In this document: piece by piece, positions 1-5,005 of the stretch
Layout of the letters: the number at the start of each line of letters is the position of its first letter
Numbering within the stretch: position 1 is the first letter of the stretch
From: Alphaproteobacteria bacterium
GTDB taxonomy: Bacteria; Pseudomonadota; Alphaproteobacteria; Rhizobiales; Aestuariivirgaceae
Assembly (NCBI GenBank): GCA_024279045.1
Contig: JAJRRZ010000039.1
Span: 1-7,737, forward strand
Direction of reading: 5' to 3'
DNA length: 7,737 bases
The notes under the pieces: model-generated
Databases searched by the model: none
Told to the model about the DNA's origin: nothing
Seen by the model: the letters and a program-made list of their open reading frames with translations, nothing else
Translations under genes and position numbers: made by a program

Positions 1-169
1 GCAGACTCATGGTTTCCTGCCGGTGCACCAGCAATATCACCCGCGAATTGCGCGTTTTCTCGATCTCGGCGATCTTGCGCTGGCGCATGGCATCCATCAG
101 CTTGCGCTGCAGGACAGGCTGCAACATCGACAGGATGAAAAGCAGCCAGAAAATGTCCATCGGTGTCAT
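1..169 (-). CDS. SDH-family (SppA/ClpP-fold) membrane serine protease, N-terminal 56 residues only
   Basis: The visible part encodes a short N-terminus (MTPMD), a hydrophobic membrane segment at about residues 5-16, a basic, Arg/Gln-rich helix (21-40), then a first beta strand ending in HRQETMSL (49-56). From memory, this N-terminus is characteristic of the 'SDH family Clp fold serine proteinase' group (PF01972, related to SppA), in which a membrane-anchored Clp-fold domain follows. The catalytic Ser/Lys region lies beyond the window, so activity cannot be judged. ATG at 169 is chosen because a GGGAG ribosome binding site (183-179) sits 9 nt upstream; a second in-frame ATG at 160 has no comparable site. 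It is the last gene of a same-strand series with rhomboid, coaBC and proX. A palindromic element ends 9 bp upstream of its ribosome binding site, which may affect its expression. Confidence 0.8.
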   Translation of the reverse strand, partial: MTPMDIFWLLFILSMLQPVLQRKLMDAMRQRKIAEIEKTRNSRVILLVHRQETMSL

Positions 170-194
170 TGCGCCAATCTCCCGAGAACTCCTA

Positions 195-355
195 GGGTCT
201 GGTCTCAATATCTGAGCACTTCCCATGTGCATTTTGGCTTCATATCAGACGGTTTTTCGTTCTTGCCAATAGCTCCACTATTGCCTGCGAACGAAAAACC
301 GCTGCTATTTTGCCAAAATGCCCATGCAAAGCACTCATTTGTTGAGACCAGACCC
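195..355. mobile_element. MITE-like 161-bp near-palindromic element with TA target duplication
   Basis: The termini are a perfect 14-bp inverted repeat, GGGTCTGGTCTCAA (195-208) and its complement (342-355). Counting the flanking CTA and TAG, the symmetry extends to 17 bp (192-208 / 342-358). The interior continues as an imperfect inverted repeat: GCATTTTGGC (229-238) pairs with 312-321, CGGTTTTTCGTTC (250-262) pairs with 289-301, and the innermost hairpin is CAATAG (267-272) / CTATTG (278-283) with loop CTCCA. The element is bounded by TA (193-194) and TA (356-357) inside C-TA...TA-G, as expected for insertion into CTAG with duplication of TA. IS630/Tc1-mariner and some IS5-family transposases are known for TA duplications. 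No open reading frame that looks like a transposase is present, so it would be non-autonomous. A long REP-like repeat is the alternative. Confidence 0.65.
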
Positions 356-426
356 TAGCCGGCATCATGCGCCGTGAAGGTTTTCTCATGCTGCGCCAGC
401 CCGGCGGGCAAGTCAACAGCAGGCGA

Positions 427-1194
427 TCAACCGAAGCCAGTGTGTTTGCGCCGCCCATCGGGACAGCAGCCGTATTTGCCTTCATCGGCGTGCAGGACTC
501 GATGACGGGGCTTCCTCAGCCATGGAGTGGCGGCCAGCCAGCCGATGACGAAGCCACCGATGTGCGCCCACCAGGCCACGCCACCGACATTGGGCGGCAT
601 GAACAGGGCCGTGATGCCGGAGGTGAGCTGGCCGATCAGCCAGATGGCGGCAAAGACCAGCGCATGCAGCTCGAAGAAGAAGGGGAAGAAGAGTATCGGG
701 ATCATGATGATGATGCGCGAATGCGGAAACAGGCGGATATAGGCGCCGCTGATTCCGGCGATGGCTCCCGATGCACCAATGGCGGGCAACATCGAATCGG
801 CATTCATCACGGCGTGGGCAAAAGACGCCCCCAGCCCGCAGGCCAAGTAGAACAGCACAAAGCCCAGCGGCCCCAGGCGGTCTTCCACGGCGGGGCCGAA
901 GATGTAGAGCGTCCACATGTTGAACGCCAGGTGCAGGAATCCACCGTGCAGGAAGGTGTTGGTGAGAAACGGCAGGATATTGCCATCCAGCCCGTGTGCC
1001 TGCGCCCAGCCGGGCACGAAGTAGCGCGCCGGCACCAGCCCCCATTCGGCAAGAAACGCGCGCAGCGCCGCCTCGCCGCCCTGCTGGGCGATGGGTGCCT
1101 GAATGAAGAAGAACACGAATATATTGATGCCGATGATTGCCCAGGTAACCAGTGGCGGATGTCGCAGGGCAACTGTGGTGGCGATGGGAAGCAT
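427..1194 (-). CDS. rhomboid family intramembrane serine protease
   Basis: This 255-residue polytopic inner-membrane protein belongs to the rhomboid family (PF01694), which cleaves transmembrane segments of substrates within the bilayer. The catalytic dyad is intact: Ser142 in the GASG motif (139-143 region, AIGASGAIAG) and His211 in the last helix (WWAHIGGF). The HGGFLHLAFN motif (83-92), with oxyanion-loop His and Asn, is also present. Hydrophobic helices are visible at about 16-33, 85-100, 111-130, 138-153, 160-175, 178-196 and 207-222. The start at 1194 follows AGGAG (1205-1201) by 6 nt, and the first residues (MLPIATTVALRHPPLVTW) fit the family. The frame stays open upstream to 1341 but that extension is not family-like. 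The tail (about 226-255) is polar with two adjacent Cys and looks like a variable extension. Its substrate is unknown. It lies 177 bp after coaBC on the same strand, and no convincing terminator separates them. Confidence 0.92.
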   Translation of the reverse strand: MLPIATTVALRHPPLVTWAIIGINIFVFFFIQAPIAQQGGEAALRAFLAEWGLVPARYFVPGWAQAHGLDGNILPFLTNTFLHGGFLHLAFNMWTLYIFGPAVEDRLGPLGFVLFYLACGLGASFAHAVMNADSMLPAIGASGAIAGISGAYIRLFPHSRIIIMIPILFFPFFFELHALVFAAIWLIGQLTSGITALFMPPNVGGVAWWAHIGGFVIGWLAATPWLRKPRHRVLHADEGKYGCCPDGRRKHTGFG

Positions 1195-1371
1195 GGCGCG
1201 CTCCTGAAAATTTGCCGGGGCTGGCTGGAAACCGGGCTCAGGACTCATGAACAAGCATGGCAGATGCTGCTGGATGAATATCGGACGATCGAAGACGGGC
1301 GGCAAGACCGCGGAGGCCACTTTTTGCGCCGTGGCGCGCAACGTCCATGAACAGATGATGGATGGCGCGGT

Positions 1372-2598
1372 TCAACCATTCGAGCCGGAATCGGGCTTCA
1401 CAAGAAGGGAGGCAAGGTATTGCAGCACGGCACGGGCGGCCCGCGGCTTGGGCTGGCGCGGCAGGTGTTCTTCGGCGCTGTCGGTGATGATATGCAGCTC
1501 CGTCTCTTCTCCGCCGAGAATACCGGTTTGCGGTGAAACATCATTGGCGATGATGACATCGGCACGCTTGCGCTTCAGCTTGGCGCGCGCGTTGGCGAGC
1601 ACATCGCCGGTTTCCGCCGCAAAACCCACCACCAGCGCCGGGCGCCGCCCCTCTGGCAGGGCGGCAATGCTGGCCAGAATGTCGGGGTTTTCCGCCAGCT
1701 CCAGCACAGGCGGGCCATTTCCGCCCTTTTTCAGCTTGGTGGCGCTGGCGTTCTTCACCCGCCAGTCTGCCACGGCGGCGGCAAGGATGGCCATGTCGGC
1801 AGGCAAGGCCTCGTGCACGGCGTGCATCATCTCCTGTGCTGTTTGCACCCGCATGGCATGCACGCCGGGCACGTCGGGCAGGCAGGTGGGGCCCGCGACG
1901 AGAGTAACCCGCGCGCCCAGCTCGCGCGCGGCCTCGGCCAGTGCAAATCCCATGCGCCCGGAGGAACGGTTGGCCAGCACGCGCACCGGATCGATGGGTT
2001 CATGGGTGGGACCCGCGGTGATCAGCACATGACGGCCAGCCAGGGGCTGATCTACCGGGGCCAGCAGTTCGCGCACCCGCCCGGCAATGGCTTGCGGCTC
2101 GCTCATGCGGCCCTCGCCCTGCTCGCCGCACGCCACCTCGCCCTCCGCCGGGCCGATGAAATGCGCACCGTCGGCGAACAGTTGCGCGACGTTGCGCCGC
2201 GTGGCGGGATGTTCCCACATCCGCGGGTTCATTGCCGGGGCGAAGAGGATTGGCGCGGCAGTGACCAGCAGGATGGTCGTGGCGAGGTCATCGGCCAGGC
2301 CGTTGGCGGCGCGGGCCAGCAGATTGGCGGTGGCCGGCGCGACGATGACGAGATCGGCCTGCCGGGCAAGGCGGATGTGGCCCATCTCTGTCTCGTCGGT
2401 AAGGGAAAACAGGTCGGTGAAAGCCTTCTGCCCGGCCAGCGCGGCGGCAGACAGTGGCGTGATGAACTGCCGCGCGCCGCTGGTGAGCACCGGATGCACC
2501 ACATGGCCATCGCGGCGCAGCAGGCGGATCAGCTCCAGCGACCGGTAGGCGGCAATGCCGCCACCGATAATCAACAGGATATGCCTTTCAGCAGTCAT
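1372..2598 (-). CDS. coaBC: bifunctional phosphopantothenoylcysteine decarboxylase / phosphopantothenate-cysteine ligase
   Basis: CoaBC performs two consecutive cytosolic steps of coenzyme A synthesis: ligation of cysteine to 4'-phosphopantothenate, then FMN-dependent decarboxylation to 4'-phosphopantetheine. The 408-residue protein has the CoaC flavoprotein domain first (about 1-180): GGGIAAYR (12-19), the catalytic His74 in EMGHIRL, PAMN (121-124) and the substrate-lid Cys157 in ACGEQGEGRM. The CoaB domain follows (about 187-400): ITAGPTHEPIDPVR (193-206), N210 in LANRSSGRMG, the KLKK lysines (288-291), VGFAAET (324-330) and ANDV (351-354). The length matches the family. ATG at 2598 is chosen by similarity to known N-termini; GGTGG a few bases upstream is a weak ribosome binding site. 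An in-frame TTG at 2634 overlaps the proX stop (TTGA) and would add 12 residues; coupling there cannot be excluded. Likely co-transcribed with proX, 32 bp upstream. Confidence 0.96.
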   Translation of the reverse strand: MTAERHILLIIGGGIAAYRSLELIRLLRRDGHVVHPVLTSGARQFITPLSAAALAGQKAFTDLFSLTDETEMGHIRLARQADLVIVAPATANLLARAANGLADDLATTILLVTAAPILFAPAMNPRMWEHPATRRNVAQLFADGAHFIGPAEGEVACGEQGEGRMSEPQAIAGRVRELLAPVDQPLAGRHVLITAGPTHEPIDPVRVLANRSSGRMGFALAEAARELGARVTLVAGPTCLPDVPGVHAMRVQTAQEMMHAVHEALPADMAILAAAVADWRVKNASATKLKKGGNGPPVLELAENPDILASIAALPEGRRPALVVGFAAETGDVLANARAKLKRKRADVIIANDVSPQTGILGGEETELHIITDSAEEHLPRQPKPRAARAVLQYLASLLVKPDSGSNG

Positions 2599-2630
2599 GC
2601 CACCAGTGCTGCGCCGATGAGCAGGTGGAG

Positions 2631-3158
2631 TCAAGAATCATCGGCAGGCGTGGTTACATCGACGATCAGCGGCTCATGGCCGGTGGCACGCAGGAAGCGC
2701 AGGAAATCCTCGCGGTTGATGGAAGTGGTGGCGGTGTTGATCAGCGGGTGGAAGTTCAGAACCTCGTAATCCATCATGCGCTCGTCCAGCACCACCTGCA
2801 CGCGGTTGTCGGCATCGTTCATCAGCGCAAAGGGCGTAACCGAGCCGGGTTTCACGCCGAGCACCTCCTGCAGCAGCTCCGCTTTGCCGAAGGACAGCCG
2901 CGCGGAGCCGATGCGCCTGTTCAGGCGTTTCAGATCGACCGGCGTATCCTCCAGCGCCACCACCAGCCACAGCCGGCCCTTCTTGTCCTTCAGGAACAGA
3001 TTCTTGGTATGCCCACCGGCGATCTGGCCGCGCAGGGCCCGCGCATCTTCCACCGTGAAGGCGGCAGGGTGTGTCGCCGTTTTGGTCTCGATGCCCAGTT
3101 CATGCAGGAAATCAAACAGTTTTGCCGCTTCTTGCGGCATGCTGGCGGTGCTGGTCAT
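2631..3158 (-). CDS. proX: prolyl-tRNA editing protein, ProX/YbaK family
   Basis: The 175-residue cytosolic protein belongs to the YbaK/aminoacyl-tRNA-synthetase-associated domain family (PF04073), ProX/PrdX branch. These stand-alone enzymes hydrolyse mischarged tRNA-Pro, typically Ala-tRNA-Pro, in trans. Seen: GGHTKNLFLKDKKG (48-61) with the conserved Lys52, RLSF (87-90), the GSVTPFALMND loop (105-115) and NFHPLINTATT (135-145), ending in RFLRATGHEP (154-163), which are hallmarks of this branch. The domain fills the whole protein, so it is not a fragment of ProRS. The start at 3158 is a choice by family fit: upstream in-frame sequence to 3242 is not family-like and runs into the promoter zone. 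An AGAGG about 13 nt upstream is a distant, weak ribosome binding site. It is the first gene of the minus-strand series leading to coaBC, and diverges from tRNA-Gly. The symbol follows the ProX name and should not be confused with the glycine betaine binding protein. Confidence 0.9.
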   Translation of the reverse strand: MTSTASMPQEAAKLFDFLHELGIETKTATHPAAFTVEDARALRGQIAGGHTKNLFLKDKKGRLWLVVALEDTPVDLKRLNRRIGSARLSFGKAELLQEVLGVKPGSVTPFALMNDADNRVQVVLDERMMDYEVLNFHPLINTATTSINREDFLRFLRATGHEPLIVDVTTPADDS

Positions 3159-3175
3159 GGCGTGGCGAAAGCCTC

Positions 3176-3206
3176 TTGAAATCGAAAACGCTTTGCGCCA
3201 TATATC
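3176..3206 (+). promoter_or_regulatory. candidate promoter of tRNA-Gly
   Basis: TTGAAA (3176-3181) could be the -35 box and the AT-rich CATATATC (3199-3206) holds the -10; spacing is 17-19 bp depending on which hexamer is used. Transcription would start near 3212, some 35 nt before the mature tRNA, in a GC-rich stretch (cgccgcgcgg) that resembles the discriminator of stringently controlled stable-RNA promoters. This rests on consensus matching only. Confidence 0.45.
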
Positions 3207-3227
3207 AGTGCGCCGCGCGGGGGCCAA
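3199..3227 (-). promoter_or_regulatory. candidate promoter of proX-coaBC, overlapping the tRNA promoter
   Basis: Read on the minus strand, TTGGCC (3227-3222) is followed after exactly 17 bp by TATATG (3204-3199). The start would be near 3192, giving a leader of about 33 nt before the proX ATG at 3158. The -10 uses the same CATATATC bases as the tRNA promoter facing the other way. Both hexamers match consensus only partly. Confidence 0.35.
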
Positions 3228-3246
3228 GCCTGCGTCGGCCACATGA

Positions 3247-3321
3247 GCGGGCGTAGCTCAGGGGTAGAGCACAACCTTGCCAAGGTTGGGGTCGTGAGTT
3301 CGAATCTCATCGCCCGCTCCA
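3247..3321 (+). tRNA. tRNA-Gly, anticodon GCC
   Basis: A full cloverleaf can be folded by eye. The acceptor stem GCGGGCG (3247-3253) pairs with CGCCCGC (3311-3317). The D stem GCTC/GAGC is at 3256-3259 / 3267-3270. The anticodon stem CAACC/GGTTG (3272-3276 / 3284-3288) encloses TTGCCAA, with anticodon GCC at 3279-3281. The variable loop is GGGTC (3289-3293), and the T arm GTGAG-TTCGAAT-CTCAT is at 3294-3310. The discriminator base is T3318 and the CCA end is encoded (3319-3321). It reads GGC and GGU codons, which dominate glycine in this GC-rich window. Confidence 0.98.
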
Positions 3322-3352
3322 TTCATTATGACCTTTCGGGAAGCTTTTGCAG

Positions 3353-3380
3353 GCGCCAGCAGGAATGCTGGCGCTTTTTT
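3353..3380 (+). terminator. intrinsic terminator of tRNA-Gly
   Basis: A perfect 9-bp stem GCGCCAGCA (3353-3361) / TGCTGGCGC (3366-3374) with a GGAA tetraloop is followed directly by six T (3375-3380). It sits 31 bp after the tRNA CCA end and closes that transcript before the TPR gene. Confidence 0.92.
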
Positions 3381-3403
3381 CATGCGGCCACGACATCGGC
3401 GCA

Positions 3404-3412
3404 TGGTATGCT
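3404..3412 (+). promoter_or_regulatory. candidate extended -10 promoter for the TPR gene
   Basis: TGG-TATGCT (3404-3412) matches the extended -10 pattern TGn plus a TATAAT-like hexamer. There is no clear -35 about 17 bp upstream (gcggcc), which extended -10 promoters tolerate. The expected start, 7 nt after the hexamer, falls on A3419, the first base of the ATG of the TPR gene, which would make the mRNA leaderless. Only 38 bp separate the preceding terminator from that ATG. Confidence 0.35.
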
Positions 3413-3418
3413 TGTGCA

Positions 3419-3961
3419 ATGATGAGACATCTGCCAACGACAATACTTGGCCTGTTGCTGCTGGTGGGCATGGCCGGGGCAGAGACGTTGCCGGCGCAGA
3501 AACTGGTGCAGCAATTGAAGAAGACCACCGACCCCGAGCAGGCGGAACGGCTGCGCGAGCGCCTGCAACGCGCCTGGCTCGATGCCGGGCCGACGAGCGC
3601 GCAGGTGTTGCTCAAGCAGGCCGCCCGTGCCCAGGGTGCCGGACTGGTGGACACGGCGGAACAACTGCTGCGACTGACGGTCCGGCGCTGGCCGGACTAT
3701 GCGGAGGCACGCTACCGGCTGGCCTTTCTGCTGTGGCAACGTGGCCGAACCGATGCCGCGCTGCACCAGCTCGACAGGCTGCTGGCGCGCCAGCCGGAGC
3801 ATTTTCCCGCCGCCTCGCTGCGGGTGCGGCTACTGCTGGAGCAGCAACAGCCAAAACAGGCGCTGGCCGCCTGTCGGGCGCTGCTGCATGTATATCCCAA
3901 CTGGCAGGAAATGCGCCGCCGCTGCCAGCGTCTGCATTGGCGGCTGGAACAGGATGCCTGA
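3419..3961 (+). CDS. exported tetratricopeptide-repeat protein
   Basis: The 180-residue protein opens with a Sec-type signal peptide: a charged start (MMRH), a hydrophobic core (LPTTILGLLLLVGM) and a probable signal peptidase I site after AGA (residue 21), so it is likely periplasmic. The mature part has a charged helix (about 27-57) and three contiguous 34-residue TPR units at about 59-92, 93-126 and 127-160. Each ends in a helix-breaking Pro (WP, QP, YP), and the second is the most canonical (AEARYRLAFLLWQRGRTDAA). A short basic cap follows. TPRs bind partner proteins; no enzymatic domain is present and the partner is unknown. The resemblance is to small alphaproteobacterial TPR proteins of undefined function. 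ATG 3419 or ATG 3422 are equally possible starts; an in-frame ATG at 3347 would have to read through the terminator and breaks the signal peptide. No ribosome binding site is visible upstream. Confidence 0.85.
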   Translation: MMRHLPTTILGLLLLVGMAGAETLPAQKLVQQLKKTTDPEQAERLRERLQRAWLDAGPTSAQVLLKQAARAQGAGLVDTAEQLLRLTVRRWPDYAEARYRLAFLLWQRGRTDAALHQLDRLLARQPEHFPAASLRVRLLLEQQQPKQALAACRALLHVYPNWQEMRRRCQRLHWRLEQDA

Positions 3962-3999
3962 GCATGATGCGTGGCTGTTTCATGGCCGGGGCGCCTTGA

Positions 4000-4030
4000 G
4001 GCAATTTGCCTGCATTTGCGCAAAATTGCC
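4000..4030. repeat. cluster of nested inverted repeats
   Basis: GGCAATTT (4000-4007) and AAATTGCC (4023-4030) form an 8-bp inverted repeat. Inside it are two smaller palindromes, GGCAA-T-TTGCC (4000-4010) and the perfect TTTGCGCAAA (4015-4024). Overlapping TTGC half-sites could be an operator, or the transcribed hairpin could protect the 3' end of the TPR mRNA. There is no T-run, so it is not a standard terminator. Confidence 0.5.
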
Positions 4031-4050
4031 GCTTGCGCAGCGCCAGGACG

Positions 4051-4065
4051 TTAACCTTTCGATAA
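4051..4065 (+). promoter_or_regulatory. degenerate CtrA-type site
   Basis: TTAA (4051-4054), seven bases, then ATAA (4062-4065): seven of the eight defined bases of TTAA-N7-TTAA. It lies 56 bp upstream of a perfect copy with the same spacing. Taken alone it would not be significant; the proximity is what makes it worth listing. Confidence 0.3.
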
Positions 4066-4105
4066 AAAATACGCCGCGCACATGCCCGGTTGCCCGCCGT
4101 GAAAC

Positions 4106-4134
4106 TTTAACGGCAGGTTAAAATGTGCTACAAG
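4106..4134 (+). promoter_or_regulatory. candidate promoter overlapping the CtrA-type box
   Basis: TTTAAC (4106-4111) as -35 and TACAAG (4129-4134) as -10 are 17 bp apart; expected start near A4141. The GCTACAA context of the -10 recurs at the candidate promoter before the DUF1036 gene (6257-6262). The -35 is embedded in the TTAA-N7-TTAA box, so binding there could activate or block the promoter. Confidence 0.45.
4107..4121 (+). promoter_or_regulatory. CtrA-type box, TTAA-N7-TTAA
   Basis: TTAA (4107-4110) and TTAA (4118-4121) are separated by exactly seven bases, the consensus for the alphaproteobacterial response regulator CtrA. The extended symmetry is TTTAAC-ggcag-GTTAAA (4106-4122). With roughly 63% GC assumed, a chance match in a window of this size is expected about one time in a hundred. 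It overlaps the -35 of the promoter at 4106-4134, the arrangement seen at many CtrA-controlled promoters. Whether this organism has CtrA cannot be seen here. Confidence 0.55.
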
Positions 4135-4140
4135 CGGAAA

Positions 4141-4206
4141 AGGATTGGATCGGGCACGCGGCACATCCCATCGCCGAGCTTCTCTTGGCCGAAGCTCGGA
4201 TTTTTT
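4141..4206 (+). ncRNA. candidate short terminated transcript (small RNA or attenuated carD leader)
   Basis: From the predicted start near 4141 to the end of the T-run at 4206 gives an RNA of about 66 nt, ending in a strong terminator hairpin. It has no plausible short coding sequence that ends before the hairpin. It could be a small RNA, or a leader in which termination controls how much transcription reaches carD at 4353. I recognise no known RNA family. Alternatively the terminator merely ends the TPR transcript and no separate RNA exists. Confidence 0.25.
4174..4206 (+). terminator. intrinsic terminator between the TPR gene and carD
   Basis: A perfect 9-bp stem CCGAGCTTC (4174-4182) / GAAGCTCGG (4191-4199) with loop TCTTGGCC is followed by A and six T (4201-4206). 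The minus strand has no T-run after the stem, so it works in the plus direction. It lies 213 bp beyond the TPR stop but only about 40 bp after the nearest candidate promoter -10. Confidence 0.88.
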
Positions 4207-4352
4207 CAGGCTTCCTGACAGGAAGCAGGCCCGTTTGCCGTCGATCTTAACGCCTTGTCGCGCAAAAGCAAGGGGCGCCGAAGGCTGGTTCGGGTGGCTC
4301 TGGCCACTCAAGGCCGGGCCGTGCTCCGCCAACAACGAGGGCTGACGCAATC

Positions 4353-4901
4353 ATGGCAAGCAAGAAGAACAGCAGAAAGAAGCTTTCCTTCAAGCCGGGC
4401 GAGTTCATCGTCTATCCGGCACATGGCGTGGGCAAGATCATCGCCGTGGAAAAGGAAGAGATCGCCGGCATGGAGCTGGAGCTGTATGTCATCGATTTCG
4501 AGAAGGAGAAGATGCGTCTGCGCGTGCCTACCAACAAGTGCGAGCAGATCGGCATGCGCAAGCTCTCCGGCAAGGACATCGTGGAAGAAGCCATGAAGGT
4601 GCTGCGCGGCAAGCCGAAGGTGAAGCGCACCATGTGGTCGCGCCGGGCGCAGGAATACGAAGCGAAGATCAACTCCGGCGACATCCTGTTCGTGGCCGAA
4701 GTGGTGCGTGATCTGTTCCGCCCGGACGACCAGCCCGAACAATCCTATTCGGAGCGCCAGTTATTCGAGGCGGCACTGGATCGCATGGCCCGCGAGGTGG
4801 CCGCGGTGCGCAAGGTGAACGAGGCTCAGGCGACGGAAGAGATCCGTGCCGTGCTGGCCGAGGCTCGCGGTGGCAAGGCGGCAAAGGAAAAGGCCGCCTG
4901 A
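4353..4901 (+). CDS. CarD/CdnL-family RNA polymerase-binding regulator
   Basis: The 182-residue cytosolic protein has the CarD_CdnL_TRCF RNA-polymerase interaction domain (PF02559) at about 12-70, with VYPAHGVGKI (20-29) and VIDFEKEKMRLRVPTN (46-61). A helical C-terminal domain follows at about 75-165, with TMWSRRAQEYEAKINSGD (93-110); Trp95 lies where family members insert a Trp into the minor groove near the -10. It continues with AEVVRDLFR (115-123) and QSYSERQLFEAALDRMARE (130-148), typical of alphaproteobacterial CdnL. Such proteins bind the RNA polymerase beta subunit and stabilise open complexes, notably at rRNA promoters; in Caulobacter CdnL supports growth and metabolism. The tail (171-182) is Lys/Ala-rich. 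ATG 4353 is preceded by GAGGG (4337-4341), 11 nt away. It is a single-gene unit closed by its own terminator. The upstream region holds a CtrA-type box and an additional terminator. Confidence 0.94.
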   Translation: MASKKNSRKKLSFKPGEFIVYPAHGVGKIIAVEKEEIAGMELELYVIDFEKEKMRLRVPTNKCEQIGMRKLSGKDIVEEAMKVLRGKPKVKRTMWSRRAQEYEAKINSGDILFVAEVVRDLFRPDDQPEQSYSERQLFEAALDRMAREVAAVRKVNEAQATEEIRAVLAEARGGKAAKEKAA

Positions 4902-4947
4902 GCGCCATGCCGCGCCCGATATGCCCGGCATGATGGACGAATGACAA

Positions 4948-4981
4948 CGCCGGAAGCCCGCGCTGGCTTCCGGCGTTTTTT
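4948..4981 (+). terminator. intrinsic terminator of carD
   Basis: An 11-bp stem CGCCGGAAGCC (4948-4958) / GGCTTCCGGCG (4965-4975), extendable by A-T pairs on both sides, with loop CGCGCT, is followed by six T (4976-4981). It separates carD from the convergent gapR. On the minus strand the run after the stem is poor in T, so it mainly serves the plus strand. Confidence 0.93.
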
Positions 4982-5005
4982 CATGCGCGCCTGATGGCCG
5001 CGCCC

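Larger units (their letters stand above)
3962..4352. other. regulatory intergenic region before carD
   Basis: This 391-bp stretch has no convincing gene. The only sizeable open frame (4145-4345) runs through a terminator hairpin and has no family-like sequence. It is much more AT-rich around 4000-4140 than its surroundings. In order it holds an inverted-repeat cluster (4000-4030), a degenerate and a perfect CtrA-type box, a candidate promoter, a strong terminator (4174-4206), a further short hairpin GCTTCC/GGAAGC (4210-4226), a lone TTAAC (4247-4251), and a small GTGGC/GCCAC hairpin (4294-4307) in the presumed leader of carD. Confidence 0.7.

Noticed and set aside
1298..1345. Inverted repeat TTTTTGCGCC...GGCGCGCAA between coaBC and rhomboid as a terminator
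   Set aside because: The stem is short, and the T/A run lies on the wrong side for either strand to make an intrinsic terminator.
367..1350. Long plus-strand open frame of 327 codons
   Set aside because: It is antisense to the rhomboid gene, which has intact catalytic motifs. The translation is low-complexity polar sequence typical of a GC-rich shadow frame.
1247..2769. Two plus-strand open frames (1247-2032 and 1813-2769)
   Set aside because: Both lie opposite coaBC (and the end of proX) and show no family-like sequence. coaBC is unambiguous on the other strand.
3258..3443. Open frame on the minus strand across the tRNA (contains GDEIRTHDPNLGKVV)
   Set aside because: It is the antisense translation of tRNA-Gly and its terminator, a well-known source of false protein annotations.
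4145..4345. Plus-strand 66-codon open frame upstream of carD
   Set aside because: It reads through a strong terminator hairpin, has no ribosome binding site and no recognisable sequence. It is treated as part of the regulatory region.
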